Source of the DNA: Bryum argenteum
Taxonomy: Eukaryota; Streptophyta; Bryopsida; Bryales; Bryaceae
Direction: 5' to 3'
Assembly: GCA_037043015.1 (NCBI GenBank)
Contig: CM073326.1
Span: forward strand, 8,068,345-8,132,344
Length of the DNA stretch: 64,000 bases
Position 1 is the stretch's first letter. Every line of letters starts with the position of its first letter. The notes beneath the pieces are model-generated. The model worked only from the letters and a program-made list of their open reading frames with translations, was not told the origin of the DNA and did not search any database. Below, in pieces: positions 26,105 through 38,767 of this stretch. The position numbers and the translations under genes were made by a program.

Positions 26105-26712
26105 AAGGGATGGAATGTCCACCAAGTTACAAGCATAACAAGCACTACCAATACTATTCCAGTTCTTTTGTTGTAAAAACCCGAAGACTTCAATCTAATC
26201 ATAAAAAAAAAGTACATGAATACCTGCCTCAAGCTCCTACTTTCATTAACTTGACCTCTCATGGTACATCCGAAGTCATGACATAAACAATGATCAGAAT
26301 GGAAGACTATGAAAAAAATTGAAACCTTGCAATGTGCGACTCAAGGTTTAGGGATTTGGTCCCCGAAAGGTGCCGAAATCAGTCATCTCAACTAGGAGTT
26401 TTGAGGATGAGGTAGAATGTCCAGAGTTAGAAGCATAACAAGCATTACATTACTATTTTAGATATTGTTTGAGATTGTGAAAAACCCGACGATGAACACG
26501 TACTTCGATTAACAATCTATTTATGATAGAAGAGTACATGAATTCCTGTCTCAAGCTCCTAATTCAACTCCGAATCCTAATTTCATTCACTTGAACCTCT
26601 CATGGTACATCACATACACAATGACCAGAATGGAAGGCTGTGAAAAACTTTGGAACCTTCACAGTTGCAATGTGCCACTCAAGGTTCAGGGTTTTAGCTC
26701 CCGGAAGGTGTA
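26105..26712. repeat. Diverged tandem duplication, two ~300-bp units
   Basis: 26105-26375 and 26405-26712 align head to tail. Shared phrases in the same order are GGAATGTCC/AGAATGTCC, AAGCATAACAAGCA, AAAACCCGA, CTCAAGCTCCTA, CCTCTCATGGTACATC, AGAATGGAAG and GCAATGTG followed by ACTCAAGGTT. The two units have drifted with several indels. There is no ORF. Confidence 0.75.
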
Positions 26713-26846
26713 TTTGTAGATTCCTGAAGGAGATCATAGCATTCTAAAGAGCAATCGCAACAGTCATGCCAGTAGTATGATGCAGGCCAATTGCTTCGGG
26801 ATTGCTGCTCTACAGAGAAAATGTGAAGCTGCAAGGACTATGAGGA

Positions 26847-27185
26847 TTAAGCAAGAGTGGGAGGGAAGGGTTGAGCATGCACAGGTACAAGCGGATCGTA
26901 AGAAAGCTGCCAATTCTGGCGAAGCCGCCGCGTCGTGGTGCCTCGCTTCTCCCTAGGGTTTCCGAAGGAGCCCTTGAATCGCTTTCCACGCTTCGTCTTC
27001 TTGTCTCCCCGCCCGCATGTGACGGCGTCTTCACCAGCTTCATTGGAGCTCCTTGTAACCTGATGCTGCTGCTGCCCGTATGTTTCCATCGCGGAGGAAA
27101 ATGATCGCCACCATATTGGTCTGGATTCTGCTACGGATGATCGCGTCAATGCATTTCCTAGCTGTAGGAGGCGTCCCCACGCCAT
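26847..27185 (-). CDS. Mitochondrial small-subunit ribosomal protein bTHX (S31), plant type
   Basis: A single ORF of 112 aa runs from the ATG at 27185 to TAA at 26847. The core 'GRGDKKTKRGKRFKGSFGN' (about residues 58-76) is the diagnostic Thx/S31 signature, a short basic protein bound in the head of bacterial-type small ribosomal subunits. About 57 residues precede it, rich in R, S, A and W with few acidic residues, as expected for a mitochondrial presequence. The short C-terminal tail ending in 'PVHAQPFPPTLA' resembles the extended plant mitochondrial form rather than the plastid one. No intron is needed. Family identity is clear; mitochondrial rather than plastid location is an inference. 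Confidence 0.85.
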   Translation of the reverse strand: MAWGRLLQLGNALTRSSVAESRPIWWRSFSSAMETYGQQQHQVTRSSNEAGEDAVTCGRGDKKTKRGKRFKGSFGNPREKRGTTTRRLRQNWQLSYDPLVPVHAQPFPPTLA

Positions 27186-27699
27186 AGCTGCAAGTCCTTC
27201 TTCAAAATCCTAGACACACGCAAAATAACGCTCAATCCAACCACGGCGCAGAGTTTTGCGCCAAATCCGTTAGGAAATTGCTTCTCAATAATGTGAAAGA
27301 AATGCACCTCGAAATGTTCACAATCCGAGAGGCATTCGAAACCACGTGAGAGCTTCGAATCGAAACCCTAAACCCTTTGCCCGAAGAATGTGAAGCTCAT
27401 TTCATATGCTCAACCGGCCATAACCGGTGCGTGGCTCCTGTGGACTGGTGACCGCCGGTTGACCCTCGAGGTTTCTTGTCGCAAATTAGCCATGATCAAC
27501 AAAGTTGACTCCTCGCCATTTAGCCCTCATAAACCTTAAACTACAAATTATTATGTGCATCCAACCATAAAATCTTAAACTTGACATAATTTGTTTTAAT
27601 TTTTTTTGTCACCAATTGGTTGATTTCTTGCAATTATGAGATCATAATGTTTAAGCATAGGTGCTAGAAACCTCCGACGTTCAATTTAGATTTTTTTAA

Positions 27700-27970
27700 A
27701 TTTAGGGGTTAAATATATACAAATCCAAAAAAATTTGAAATGTCTTTTTGGAGTTCCATGCACGAACGAAAACCAATCAATTTTGACCGTTTTAATCTCA
27801 CAGATGAAGGAGAATTAATAGTTCAAATTTTGCAAAGTCAAGTTAACACCAAGATCCTAATTTGAAATTTTCCAAGTAGTACTCAAATTGAGTTTCTTTT
27901 TTTTCAGTATATGAAGGTCATTATTTGTATTTTGAGCAATTTTGCATCCAGGGTCTTTAGGGGTTAAGAC
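27700..27970. repeat. Dispersed repeat with TTAGGGGTTAA ends, copy 2
   Basis: The interior phrase GACCGTTTTAATCTCACAGA corresponds to that of the 19210-19500 copy, and TTTAGGGGTTAA occurs at both borders. Termini and interior order are conserved but the sequence has drifted. Confidence 0.55.
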
Positions 27971-28052
27971 AAATCTCTCCTATTTTTGAGGTGAAGTAAG
28001 TTGTAGGTAAGAGCCAATTCATTTGTTAATCTATTTTACACAAACATCTATG

Positions 28053-28190
28053 TAAGGCTGAAGGACAACTGTAAAATTCATATAGAGCGGCTCTTATAAC
28101 TGTAGAATTCTGTCCTTCAGCCTTTACTATATATAAGGGCCTATATATAAGAGCCCTATAAGAATTCTACAGTTATATAAGCCCTAAGAA
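28053..28190. repeat. Two nested hairpins (short foldback element)
   Basis: AAGGCTGAAGGACA pairs with TGTCCTTCAGCCTT across a ~45-bp centre, which itself contains ACTGTAAAATTC / GAATTCT..CAG-type partial complements. Immediately after, TAGAATTCT and AGAATTCTA-type motifs and GGGCCTATATATAAGAGCCC form a second, smaller palindrome. Confidence 0.55.
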
Positions 28191-29468
28191 AATAAAAATG
28201 AGCCCTTCAAAGGCCTTTGAGAAGCTCAAGAATTCTCACTTTATACTCTGCTTTTCAAGTTCAAGGGACAAAAGGATGATAACATTACCAACTGTTTGAT
28301 TCTTGGTAGCAACAAAAGTGCACAATAAAAAGGCCCCTAAATTATTTGATGAACCCACTTGGTTGAGTAAGCCTAACTATGTGATTAGAGGGGGAGGAGG
28401 GGGACATCCCTAATTATAAAATTAGGGGAAGAATAGACATTGTCTCAAATTCCCAAACCAGTCATTAGATATATTAAAAATTTTATAGAAAAATCTCAAC
28501 ATTCAAGCTTGTGACCTTCTCATTTTTCACCACATCCAAAAGCCATGTCTCCCCAAGAATTAACCTCTCAAATATGGGCCATGCCCTAAGCCTTCTTTTC
28601 TAGTGTAAGGCGAACTTGAGGGGTGCTTTTGTTTTAGTTAAAATACTAGACACTACCAACAATGTAGTTGCCTAATCTCTCCAATCAGTTTTACATTAAC
28701 ACAGGTGACTTGGTCACCACTTAGAAGGATGTGTCTTGTCACTTTGAAATTCATTTAGCAAGAAAGTGTTAGTGTGACATTCAAAGAGCTTTCACTACCT
28801 AGAGGTTGCGAGTTTGTTCCTTATCACTTGATGCAAATCTTGCCTTCAACTCACATGCTCTTCTATGGCAAAGATAATTTTCAATGATAAAGAATCTCAA
28901 AATTTCTGTAAAGATTGATCGATTGTGTAAATCCATCAGGATGCCAAATATATTCATTTGTGAAGGAATTGAAAAGCACACAACTCAATCATCTCATGAG
29001 CCGTGACAACATGGTGCCTGGCGATTTGATCTAATATATCAAGACGATCTCCCTGCCAATCGATACATGACCTTCTGATCAGCTAATGTGACAGTTACCG
29101 AGACTTCACATTACAGTTAATGCTTACACTCGACCTGATAAAACAGGCTTATCATAGCAATCACCTCTACTTTTGAAACAAGGAGGGCACTCCAATTTGA
29201 ATGGATAAGGTGATGAATGTCTTTTACGTTCGCAGCACAGGCAGGGTATTGACAGTATCACCTTTCTAACCTTCAAGTTGCTGTCCACTTTCTGTCACTG
29301 GAGTGTTGTGGGGGCTCATCGTGCAGCAATGTGCTGGCCGGCTGAAATAAGAACTCGTAAGAAGCTCCGCCCCCACCCCCCTCGAAGTGCTCTGCTCCCT
29401 GTTGTACAACCTAACTGCCACTGCCTCCCGAGATGGAGTTACCATTCAGGTGATGAAGAAACGAGCGG

Positions 29469-32400
29469 CTACAATGTTAGTCTCGACTTCTTCAACTCTG
29501 CATCAATTCTTCTTCTGCAATTGTTATCTCCCCTTCGCACGCTTTTTAATAAGTCACCTATGACGTCCTTCAACTTTATTTTATCGATGCAATTCTTGCA
29601 TACGCAATCTTTATCTCCCTTTTCCAAGCATTTCATTACTTCTCCAGTTGTGACCTGCCATGTCAAAGAAAACACAAGCGTCAGTGTAACATTCCTTGAA
29701 CTGTAGGTTCTGCACTTTTGAGATTGAGGTTATCATGCCTTACAAAGCGAGAGATACTTGGATAGGCCAAGTGTATCTGATGGATATCTCAAGTGACTTC
29801 ATTAATTTAACAAGAGTTTAGAAACTACAAGGCAGTGAGAGAGTTAAGACTTTTGCTTAACTTTTTTGAAGAATTACTAACAATGTAATCACGCAGTGCA
29901 ATCAGCTCTCGACGGGGCCGCAAGAGGGTAGATGGAGAAGGCACATTACAAAAGAGAGGTAATAGACCACCGACAATGAGCTACTTGCAATTTAGAAGTT
30001 ATCGCTCAAAGACTTGTGCTTGTTTCAGCTCATTATTCGCGTTGTGCTTTACATTCCATCCAACAACGAATGCAACGCGAATGTGAATGTGGATAAGGAA
30101 CTCGATTAGTAACAGATTGCAGGTCTAAGATTCAAACTGAAACAAGAAAATGGGTGTAGAACTTACTCCTAGCAGCAAATCCAAGACGACCGTCAGCATA
30201 CCCTCTTTATTGATAATAGAACATACACTCGATGTTGGCCCATGCGAGACCACCAAGTGCACTAGATATACAGCTTGCAGCCTGACCTGGTTGTTTGCTG
30301 CATGGGCCATCGTATCCTTCAACAGCGTCAAAACGCTCCCATTGAGAATTGCTCTCGAGGTTTGATTTCCTGCGTCTTTGACGACCTTCGCCTGCTCCCG
30401 TAAACAGCCTCCTCAAATATGTTAGGATTTCGTCGAGAATAGACTAGCTTGATAATTTTCAACATGGAGTATTCTTTGTGACCTTAGACTAAGGACATAA
30501 CCCAGTATTCTTAAGTGACTGCAATATGCTCTGAAGCTTTACCCAGTACTTCGTAAGAATATAGATGCACGAAATTAATGTTGTACCACTCACAAAGACA
30601 TACATACTCATAACTGACTAGTACCTCTAAGCACTTCACAGTCAAATGCGCTGGTTACGTTACACTTAACACAAGATTTAGTGCGGTATCAACCACTCTG
30701 ACGTTCATTACCAGAAAGAAGAAGTCGTTGTGCTAAGAGCTTCGGACTACTTCATTTTCTAACTGGTTCCTTTTGGATATAGCATTCCAACTTCTTAGTA
30801 TCGTGGCTTTGGTAAGGATTACTAACCAGTATGAAGATGCAATGAGACAACACTACCTCCTCGAGCTCTCTACACTTAAGAACGTCAGCTACAGTCGTGA
30901 TCCCGTCAGAAGCAAGAAATCTTCTTCTCCCGTCCGCATCCTCCATAAATTTTGCTAGAGCTTTGACAGCATGATCATTCACGTCAGGTATATTTCTCTT
31001 AAGAACCGCCAGCAGCACAGGAACAGCAGCATCAGCTCCTAGATCACGACGAGCATCTTGCCCTGATTGCAAATACATCACACGACAGTAGGAGCGCCTT
31101 AGTCAATGTACACTTTCATCATGAACATTCCTAGAATTTGCAAGGAACAAGCTCAACCAACAATGGTAACATTGGGCGAGGAACGCACCAGCATAGCTGT
31201 AGTTTTTGATGATCTGTAACAGATTGATCAGATTCGTTGCACCGCTTTCCTCCAATGAAAGTAGACAGAGCCGCTTGCCAATTTTGTTGCGTATCAAAAC
31301 ATCCCCGAGCATCGTCCTAGATAAGGAGGTTTTAACTGTTGCTTGCGTGAGGACGGTGCTGATCTCCGCAAAAATTTGCAGCAGCAGACGCTGTACCTGT
31401 TGCAACAACAGTAAACCCAGTTAATAAGCATCAGCCATCTGTATGACGAACAAACACGCATGCCACTTGATTTGTTACAGTCTGTCCAAGCACATTCATG
31501 TTACAAAATTTACTTCTCCAGATTTAATGCAACAATATAAGCATGGAGTGATCAATCAGTAACATTTTCCTCAAACATGAATATAATCACTTGTGACCGA
31601 CTTAACGTCTCTTCGAGTTAAGAAAGAGCACATGGGGTGAGATAAGTCACTTTCCACATGATAGTGATTGGGTAACAGTAACTTGGCTGATAAATACTTC
31701 TCCATTAAAGGAAAGAGCGTCGACTAACAGCTGCAATACCCACTAGAGATCTTCCAAAGAGACTCAGAGCCCTCACCTCTGGGTCGGATTTCTTCTTTTC
31801 GAAATGTTGAATAAGGGTCTCAACACCCCGGTCTTGAAGGATACTATTCATACCAATATCCCCAGAACCAACCACTGTAAGGGCCTTAAGAAACTCCCTG
31901 AGTTGGGAATTGTCTTCTGTATCTTTGAGGCATCTGAATAGAAAAGAGGAGGCATATGACAACTTCTCCAGTCGATCTTTCTCATTAAGTTCGGCGAGCT
32001 TCGGGTACAATTTTGAAATAATAGTTGCAGCTGCTCCTTTCCCTTGGATAGAAGAACGTTCTAAGAGGCTCAACAGTGCCCCCTCGCTAAGATCACACTT
32101 AATGATCTCATCCAATCCCTGTTCTGACGAGGAAACCGTGGCCAAAGCAAGAGCCATCTCACTACTGGCGGAGTTCGTAATAATGCTGCGCATTGCTGCG
32201 GCCACAAACCCCGCACCTAGAACAGCGTCTTCAGTTGCTGGATTATTCAAGAGAATCCATAAGCCTCGTACCGCTGCTTCCTTGGAATTTTTGTCCCCAA
32301 GACAAGACACCAGAAATATGTGACCTTCAGCTTTGATGACATCTACCTGCACAATACATCAATTACAAGAGCCAACAAACACATCTCAAAACAGGCTCTG

Positions 32401-35400
32401 GAAAAAGTAACTGCACAAGAAATCAATAACGTGGATGGATGTGTACCTTTTCTATACATTCTACTCTGTAAAAATGATGTAGAACGATAAGAGGTTATGT
32501 GGGTGGAATCAAATAACAAGCAGCTATCGAATCGCACATTTCACACTCAATAAACACTAATCGTAGGGGTCATAAGTATGCTTGTATACACGGACAAAGA
32601 GTATACCTCGTTCCCAGTTTCGCAGAGCAAATACAACACGGTAGTCAGCAGCGCCCTGTCTTCTTCTGTTCCATAAGACATCACGAACCAGATGAGCCTG
32701 TCTAGCCCAGCAGAGGCAAGTTCAAGCCGGACGCTGCCGTCCTCTTCTGTTGCCAATATGAGAAGTCCATGGGCAAACTCTCGACGGCGGTCATTACTGG
32801 AATCTTTCTCTAGCAGATGAAGTAAAATCTTCAGGGCATCTGGCGCCTTCATGAAGACCTTGGCGCTTCTTGCATTGCGAATGACCAGGGCAAGGAGGCC
32901 AGCAGCTGCCGCTTTAAGCTCTTGTTTACAATCTGGACGGAAAAAAGGCGATAGCATCTCACATGAAAGCTTGTCCGTAAGAATCGTTGTAAATCGAGAC
33001 AGAAGATCCAAGGCAAGGAGTGCAATTCCTCGCGTGTCCGCAATCTCGTCCTCCAACAAAGCCTGCAAGAAATGAGACTCAAAAAGCTTGCGTCACCACA
33101 ACGATATGGAAGCAGACACTCAAATAGAGAAACTCGATTGATACGGTTGGGGCTTAGACTAAGCCACTTTGATCTATCTTCGTTTTTCAATGTTTTTGGA
33201 TGAGGATATTGAGTTCTCAGTTCACTACCTTGTGTCAAGATTAAAGGGATGATGAACTTTGTTTGTTAGTGAAGAACTAATAGGTTGATTGATTGTAATT
33301 GGTGACAAACCTGTACAAGGTTGGTTGTTCAAGGTTCACTACCATTTGCAAAGTCTAGCTTTGACTTTAACTGATTCGGTTTGAACCTTATGAACCGTAT
33401 ATCAATATGAACATATATTCGTGCAAAACTTTTTAATGATTAACGAATCGATGTCTATCAGTTATGATCATCTTTCCAACGTGAAAGGCGAAAGTGTATA
33501 ATCTCTGCATGAATGTACGGACTATCAAGGAACCATGAATTGGGCGTGACAGGTGCAAAGACTGTAGTGACTTACAATAAGTGCATAAAAGGCTCCTTCA
33601 TCTTGCATTACAGATTTTTGCTTATTCTCCTTAACAAACTTCAGTAACGTTCTGGCCACTTTCGCCCGACATTGTGCTGATTTAGACTTGGCCATCTTCA
33701 CCAGAAGTGCAACAGTGATGCGAATTCGGCTACTACCAGGAATAACAGTCTCCAGAATTTCCAGAATCTCAAGCCGAGAATCATCATGGATTCCAGAGTC
33801 CTCCTTCTCCAACATGCGTTCCAGCGTTCTTAGCTCCGACTCGTTCTTGGTGAGCACGGATCGAGCTTTGTCCCTTTCCTGCTTAGCACAATAGCAGAAC
33901 AACTCCACAGCCAGCCTCTGAAGCGTCCTCAGATCCTCCGGGACCGAACCTGACCGCATCTCCTCACCGGTATTTTTCATCACAACCAATAGGTACAGTA
34001 CCAAATTCTCCGTGATGCATGCTTCGTTCTGCTTGCAAAGCTTCGTCATCAAGCTGATGAGCGCCACTCTTCCTACAACAGTGGAATGCCGATAAAATTC
34101 CTCCTTCTCCATAAGTTCCCACAACTTTTCCTCAACTGGCGTGGAGACCTCGTCCTCCATGTCCAGAGCTACAAGCGTATCCTTTACCAAGTTCTCTAGA
34201 AGCTTGTTCTTCAGTCCTGCAGGTCAGAATGCAATATTAGATACTCTAACGAGCAAGTAACATCTTCTGGAACAGTCTATGAGCATGTTTCTTCTCAAAT
34301 TGTCGATGATCCGTCACTAATGTCATTGACATGCCATCGACTGTGTAAGTTCGTCTGACACATCACTGGGCACCACTACTCTCATGAGGTTGTCCTACTG
34401 ACGGGAACTGCTTAATCTCATATACTCAGATGGGAGCAGAGAAATCTTACCGGAACTTAAGAGCGATAAGACTCTCTGGATAATGATCGATTTGTACTCT
34501 GCAAAGAGGATTGCAGACGAGCTTCTAGAGAACTTGGTAAAGGATAAGCTCGTCGATGAAAAAAATTCCAGATGAGTCAATCCCACGAGACACACTTTAG
34601 GACCAACTTCACCGCTCGAAATCGAGATGAATGCTGATACAATGTCGTGCTGGATCCTTGCCGTCTGCCATACCTGGAATAAGTCACACAACAAAACGTT
34701 ACATGATGATCTGCAATTTTCGACTTAAAAGACGCGGATGCTTACTGTAGCTCAATTAGAAGAGGAAGCTGGAGTAATGCAAGGTGGGTGCTTGAGGCTC
34801 TTGCACTAACAATAAAGAGCCTGCCATACCAGTGGGTCCACCAGCATGTTGACAACAATTTTAGCAGCGAGAAGGCCAGCATCGGGAAGCTCCTTGTCTT
34901 TCATCAACTTAATAAAGTAGTGCAGATGATCGCTTATAGTAAGAATAATCTCCGTTTTCTCACTGTCACGAAGATTCTCTTCACCTACACCAGGGGATGT
35001 AAACGCTTCCAGTAAAGTCAACTGCATAGGGATGCACCACATGGCCAACAAAGAATCCTTGGTCAGATGATATTTAAAACTTGACTCCTCCATTCTGGTT
35101 GCATGAGGTTCCAAGAATCTTATGTGCGCTACAATCGATGATAGTGTGATAACTGGGCAATATGTTCTGGAACATCCACCATAATAAAGTCGTCCAAGTG
35201 ACACAGTAGGGCGTCGAAAAGTGTGCATACCGCAGGTATAATATACCGAATATCTGCCTTCGCTAAATCAATAACTTCTTGTATAGCTCTTGCTTTATAG
35301 ACATGCAGCTTTCCGCCCCCTTTGATGCATTTGATAAGGTCAGCGAATCCTGCTAACACCTGGTGCATTTGCTGTTTGCCAAGTTTCTCAACTCCCTGAC

Positions 35401-38400
35401 GTGCTACTTCGTCCAGCGGTGGATCAAAGTCGAGAATTTCTTCCATAACATCTGGAGTGCCATTATTCTCCCCAAGCTCGATGACGGAGAAAAGAAACTC
35501 CTCTAAGAAGCTCCCTCCACTTACCGTACCCTTCTGTAAGATGCCCAGATTGCGATCAGTGTACAGTTTGTAAGACAACATGCATATCATTCTTAAATAT
35601 AATCCATGAAACTTGAAAAGACAATGAACGAGATCAGAGCTACTGCAGAGCACGACCAAGAAGCAAGCTACGCTTAAGCGGATTAATAGATTACACATTA
35701 CCAACCATCAAACAGTATTTGATGCTACTCACCTTCAGTTCCTGCTGAATTCCTGGGCCAAGCTGTCGCTCAAGCCAATTACCAACAGAAGCCGCACCTT
35801 CTGGATTACGATGCTTATTTCGAAGTAAAGTGACGAACTGTTTGTATCAAGACACACTGTAAGTATATATCAAAATTGCTCTTATAGTCACCCAATTCTT
35901 TTTAGCTCTTTATCGAACATCGAATGTATCACTACAAGAGGCTCCATAGTCACGTAGCCTACAAGTACCTTATCACGAACACGAAACCCCTCAAGTACTT
36001 CGGTTTTCAGATGCATACAAGTAAGTGCATCTCATGAGAGTACATGCAGCAAAACCTAGAAACACACCTGTTTGTGGATCCCATTTTCAGCACTGCTTAA
36101 GAGCTTCATACATGCTCCATCATCGTCACCTATGTCCGATATCGCTTCGTTTAATTGCCCCACGATTTGGTCATTCGAAGATACATCGATGTCCGTTTCA
36201 TGCTTCACAAACAAACATCGAACTTCAGCTTTCAACACTAGATTCAAGGTTTAGGTTTTTGAACCTCCGGAAGATAGCACACTCTTAGTTCACAAAATAA
36301 AGAACTCTCCCAAAAGGTCCTAGAAGTGGGAATACAAACCACAAAACTGAGTAAAGCTTAAACTTCACAACCTCCACTTTCCATTTCAGAAGTTTATCTA
36401 ATACAAATTGATAAAACACAACTGAAACAGTGTTCAATATTGCGTACCTGTCTGATGGTATCCCGAATACCTATTAACGTGGTTCTGAAGTCCCTGAAGT
36501 ATAACGAGGGCTCGAATAAAAGCTGGCATTTCCTCGGCAGGCTGTTATCAAATCGAATCGCACAGAGGTAAACAGCAGGACTTGGCGGTGGACCAACGCG
36601 ACGTTAGGCAGACCATCACGTGAGCAAGAACAATCACCATATCTCAACATAATCATGTACACGATATTTAAGTTGTCTAGAGCTTTGAGTACAATGACTA
36701 CTTGAGCGAAAGAGAGACGCCAAGAACAAATCTAAACTGCCATGGTTTTAGATTGATTCTAGGCATTCCCTGGATAGTCCATGTTGGTGCCATTCGGGCT
36801 TATTTAATCGGACCTTCAGTGTGATTGCTCAATTCGCATTAGGATACGGAAATGGATACCCATTGAACTCTGCTGGAAAATCTAAAAGATAACATTACCT
36901 CCGCAGAGCCGAGAACCCTTCCGTTTGCCATAGTGTCCGCACGGTCTCGTTCTCCATTAGTTTATCCAGCAATTTTTTTCCAACGTGAGGCCGGCCTTCA
37001 AACTCATTGTTGCAACGCCTGCCTGGACCTGAAGGTCCAGCTTCTCTCATCCAACTCTTGTTATGCGGTTCAAGGGCTGAAGAATCAGTAACCTCCTCTT
37101 CCACCAAACGAAGAGGATCTAATCCCCTCACCATCTCTGTAACACAGAAGCTTGATTAGAACATCACATTATATTACACATGAATTTCAATTGCTAAATT
37201 CACCTATAATAGCGCCTGTCGATTGTGCTGAACTCAATGAAATACTGAAAGACTATATACAAATTGTACATAATTATCCATCAGAACTATTTTGAGAATT
37301 AATGAGATAGACTAATCATTAAACCTTAAAAACTTTCAACTATGAATGATTCTGAGCTGATCCTAAAGCTTGTGCTTATATCTCATTATTTGATAAGTAA
37401 TACATGAACTAGTTTTTTCGCAGCTTCGTTTTCGAATGGTGCGTGAGCAACTGCTCAACAGCAAAGTATTAAACGGTGCTTTACCATCTGTAATTTCCAG
37501 ATCACACATGAGAGCGCACATACTGGAAACATGACTTGCTTGTGGAAGGCAAAAGAGTTCTCTAGTAGATTCTACACATGGGCATCAGAGAAATAAAGGG
37601 TGGAGAGTATCATCATCGGCAAAACTACCCAAGTTGCCATCTGTTTATAGCAGTACTAAGTTATGAATCAAACAAACTGATAAAAAGAAGTTCATAGGAT
37701 GCACCTTCTGTTGCTTCTGTCGGTGAAGTGACGTCCGACTGTAAAGCTGCACAGATAGTCGTGAAGGTTGGTCTGCTCGAGGGATCCAATTTCAGGCATG
37801 AGACTATTATGGACTTGAGATTTTCGGGACATCCAGAAGGTAGCTTTGGTCTAGAATCTCGCATCCTCCGCTTTTTTAACTTGGTCAAGCTCATACCTGA
37901 ATCCATTACCTTTCCACATAAAATATATGAACATGTCAAACCGAAGCTGTACACATCGGCCATTGCCAATTTGCTTCTCAAGAAATTCTTTACAATTTCC
38001 ACTTTTCTATCCGATTCTGTCTCGGACTTTGTCACTTCGTCTACTTCTTCGTCGTCCAATAATTCTGTTAAACGTTCTGGTGCTTTCCATGTAACTGTCT
38101 CGAGATGTCTTGAGCGTTCTGAAACCAATGTGATCCTCTTCTTGGTTTCAGACAGACCGAAATCAGCCAGCTTTACTTTCCTCTTACCGGACTCCGAGTA
38201 CAACACGTTCCTTGGTTTCAAATCTCCATGCACGACTTGATTCTCATGCAAGTGTTTCATTCCCTTAGCAATCTGTACTATAATAAATAACGCCTCAGGC
38301 CCTTCAAACGGTGTAGGCCTAGGACATCTTAAGCTGCCTTTATCAGTCGTAGCAGTCTCCTTCTTGCTCGTACTTGGAACCGAGCGATTATTCCCGTCAC

Positions 38401-38767
38401 CATCCAAGAATCTACTACTAGTCGAAGTGCTCCCTGAACTCTTCTTCCTCCACGCCTCAATCCTGCTTTCTGTGGTGTTTTGAAGATTCGAATCTATATA
38501 TTCCTGTACGAGTGAACAACTACTCTTCCCGAGGGTGTATCCGAGACACTTCACGATGTTTGGGTGATCGCTCAGGTCGAGCAAAGGTTGTACTTCAGTT
38601 TCAAATGATTCGTTACGCTTAACCGATCCAAGTGGAAAATCTTTTCTGGCACACTTCCCGCCACCGCATTGAGTCTCATACAAGTACCCGGAGTAACCTT
38701 GTCCTAATTCCCGCAAGATGGGCAGATCCTTCAACTCTAACTTCCTCTGATTAGAACCAGTAGCCAT
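29469..38767 (-). CDS. Protein kinase-ARM repeat fusion protein, 15 exons
   Basis: Exons: 38767-37705, 37136-36899, 36541-36448, 36202-36068, 35837-35733, 35533-35247, 35166-34830, 34673-34451, 34216-33576, 33062-32607, 32346-about 31744, 31396-31189, 31062-30857, 30391-30167, 29654-29469. All junctions are GT-AG and in phase, giving about 1,668 aa. Exon 1 is a complete kinase: GQGYSG loop (22-27), likely ATP lysine K42, HGD (180-182) with LKPRN, ADFG (201-204), WKAPE and DVYSFG. The R of HRD is G, making it a non-RD kinase, and a polar insert at about 97-145 separates the lobes. Exons 6-14 encode alpha-helical repeats of ARM type (for example VRGLWILLNN, AGLLALVIRNA, LQAVYLVHLVVSHG). Exon 15 is a short Cys-containing tail (CLEKGDKDCVCKNC). 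It is probably a cytoplasmic signalling scaffold. The least certain points are the exon 11 donor and the exon 6/7 junction. Two separate genes remain possible. Confidence 0.75.

Noticed and set aside
31910..32323. Plus-strand ORF of 137 codons
   Set aside because: Antisense shadow of ARM exon 11; the minus-strand frame has splice sites and repeat periodicity.
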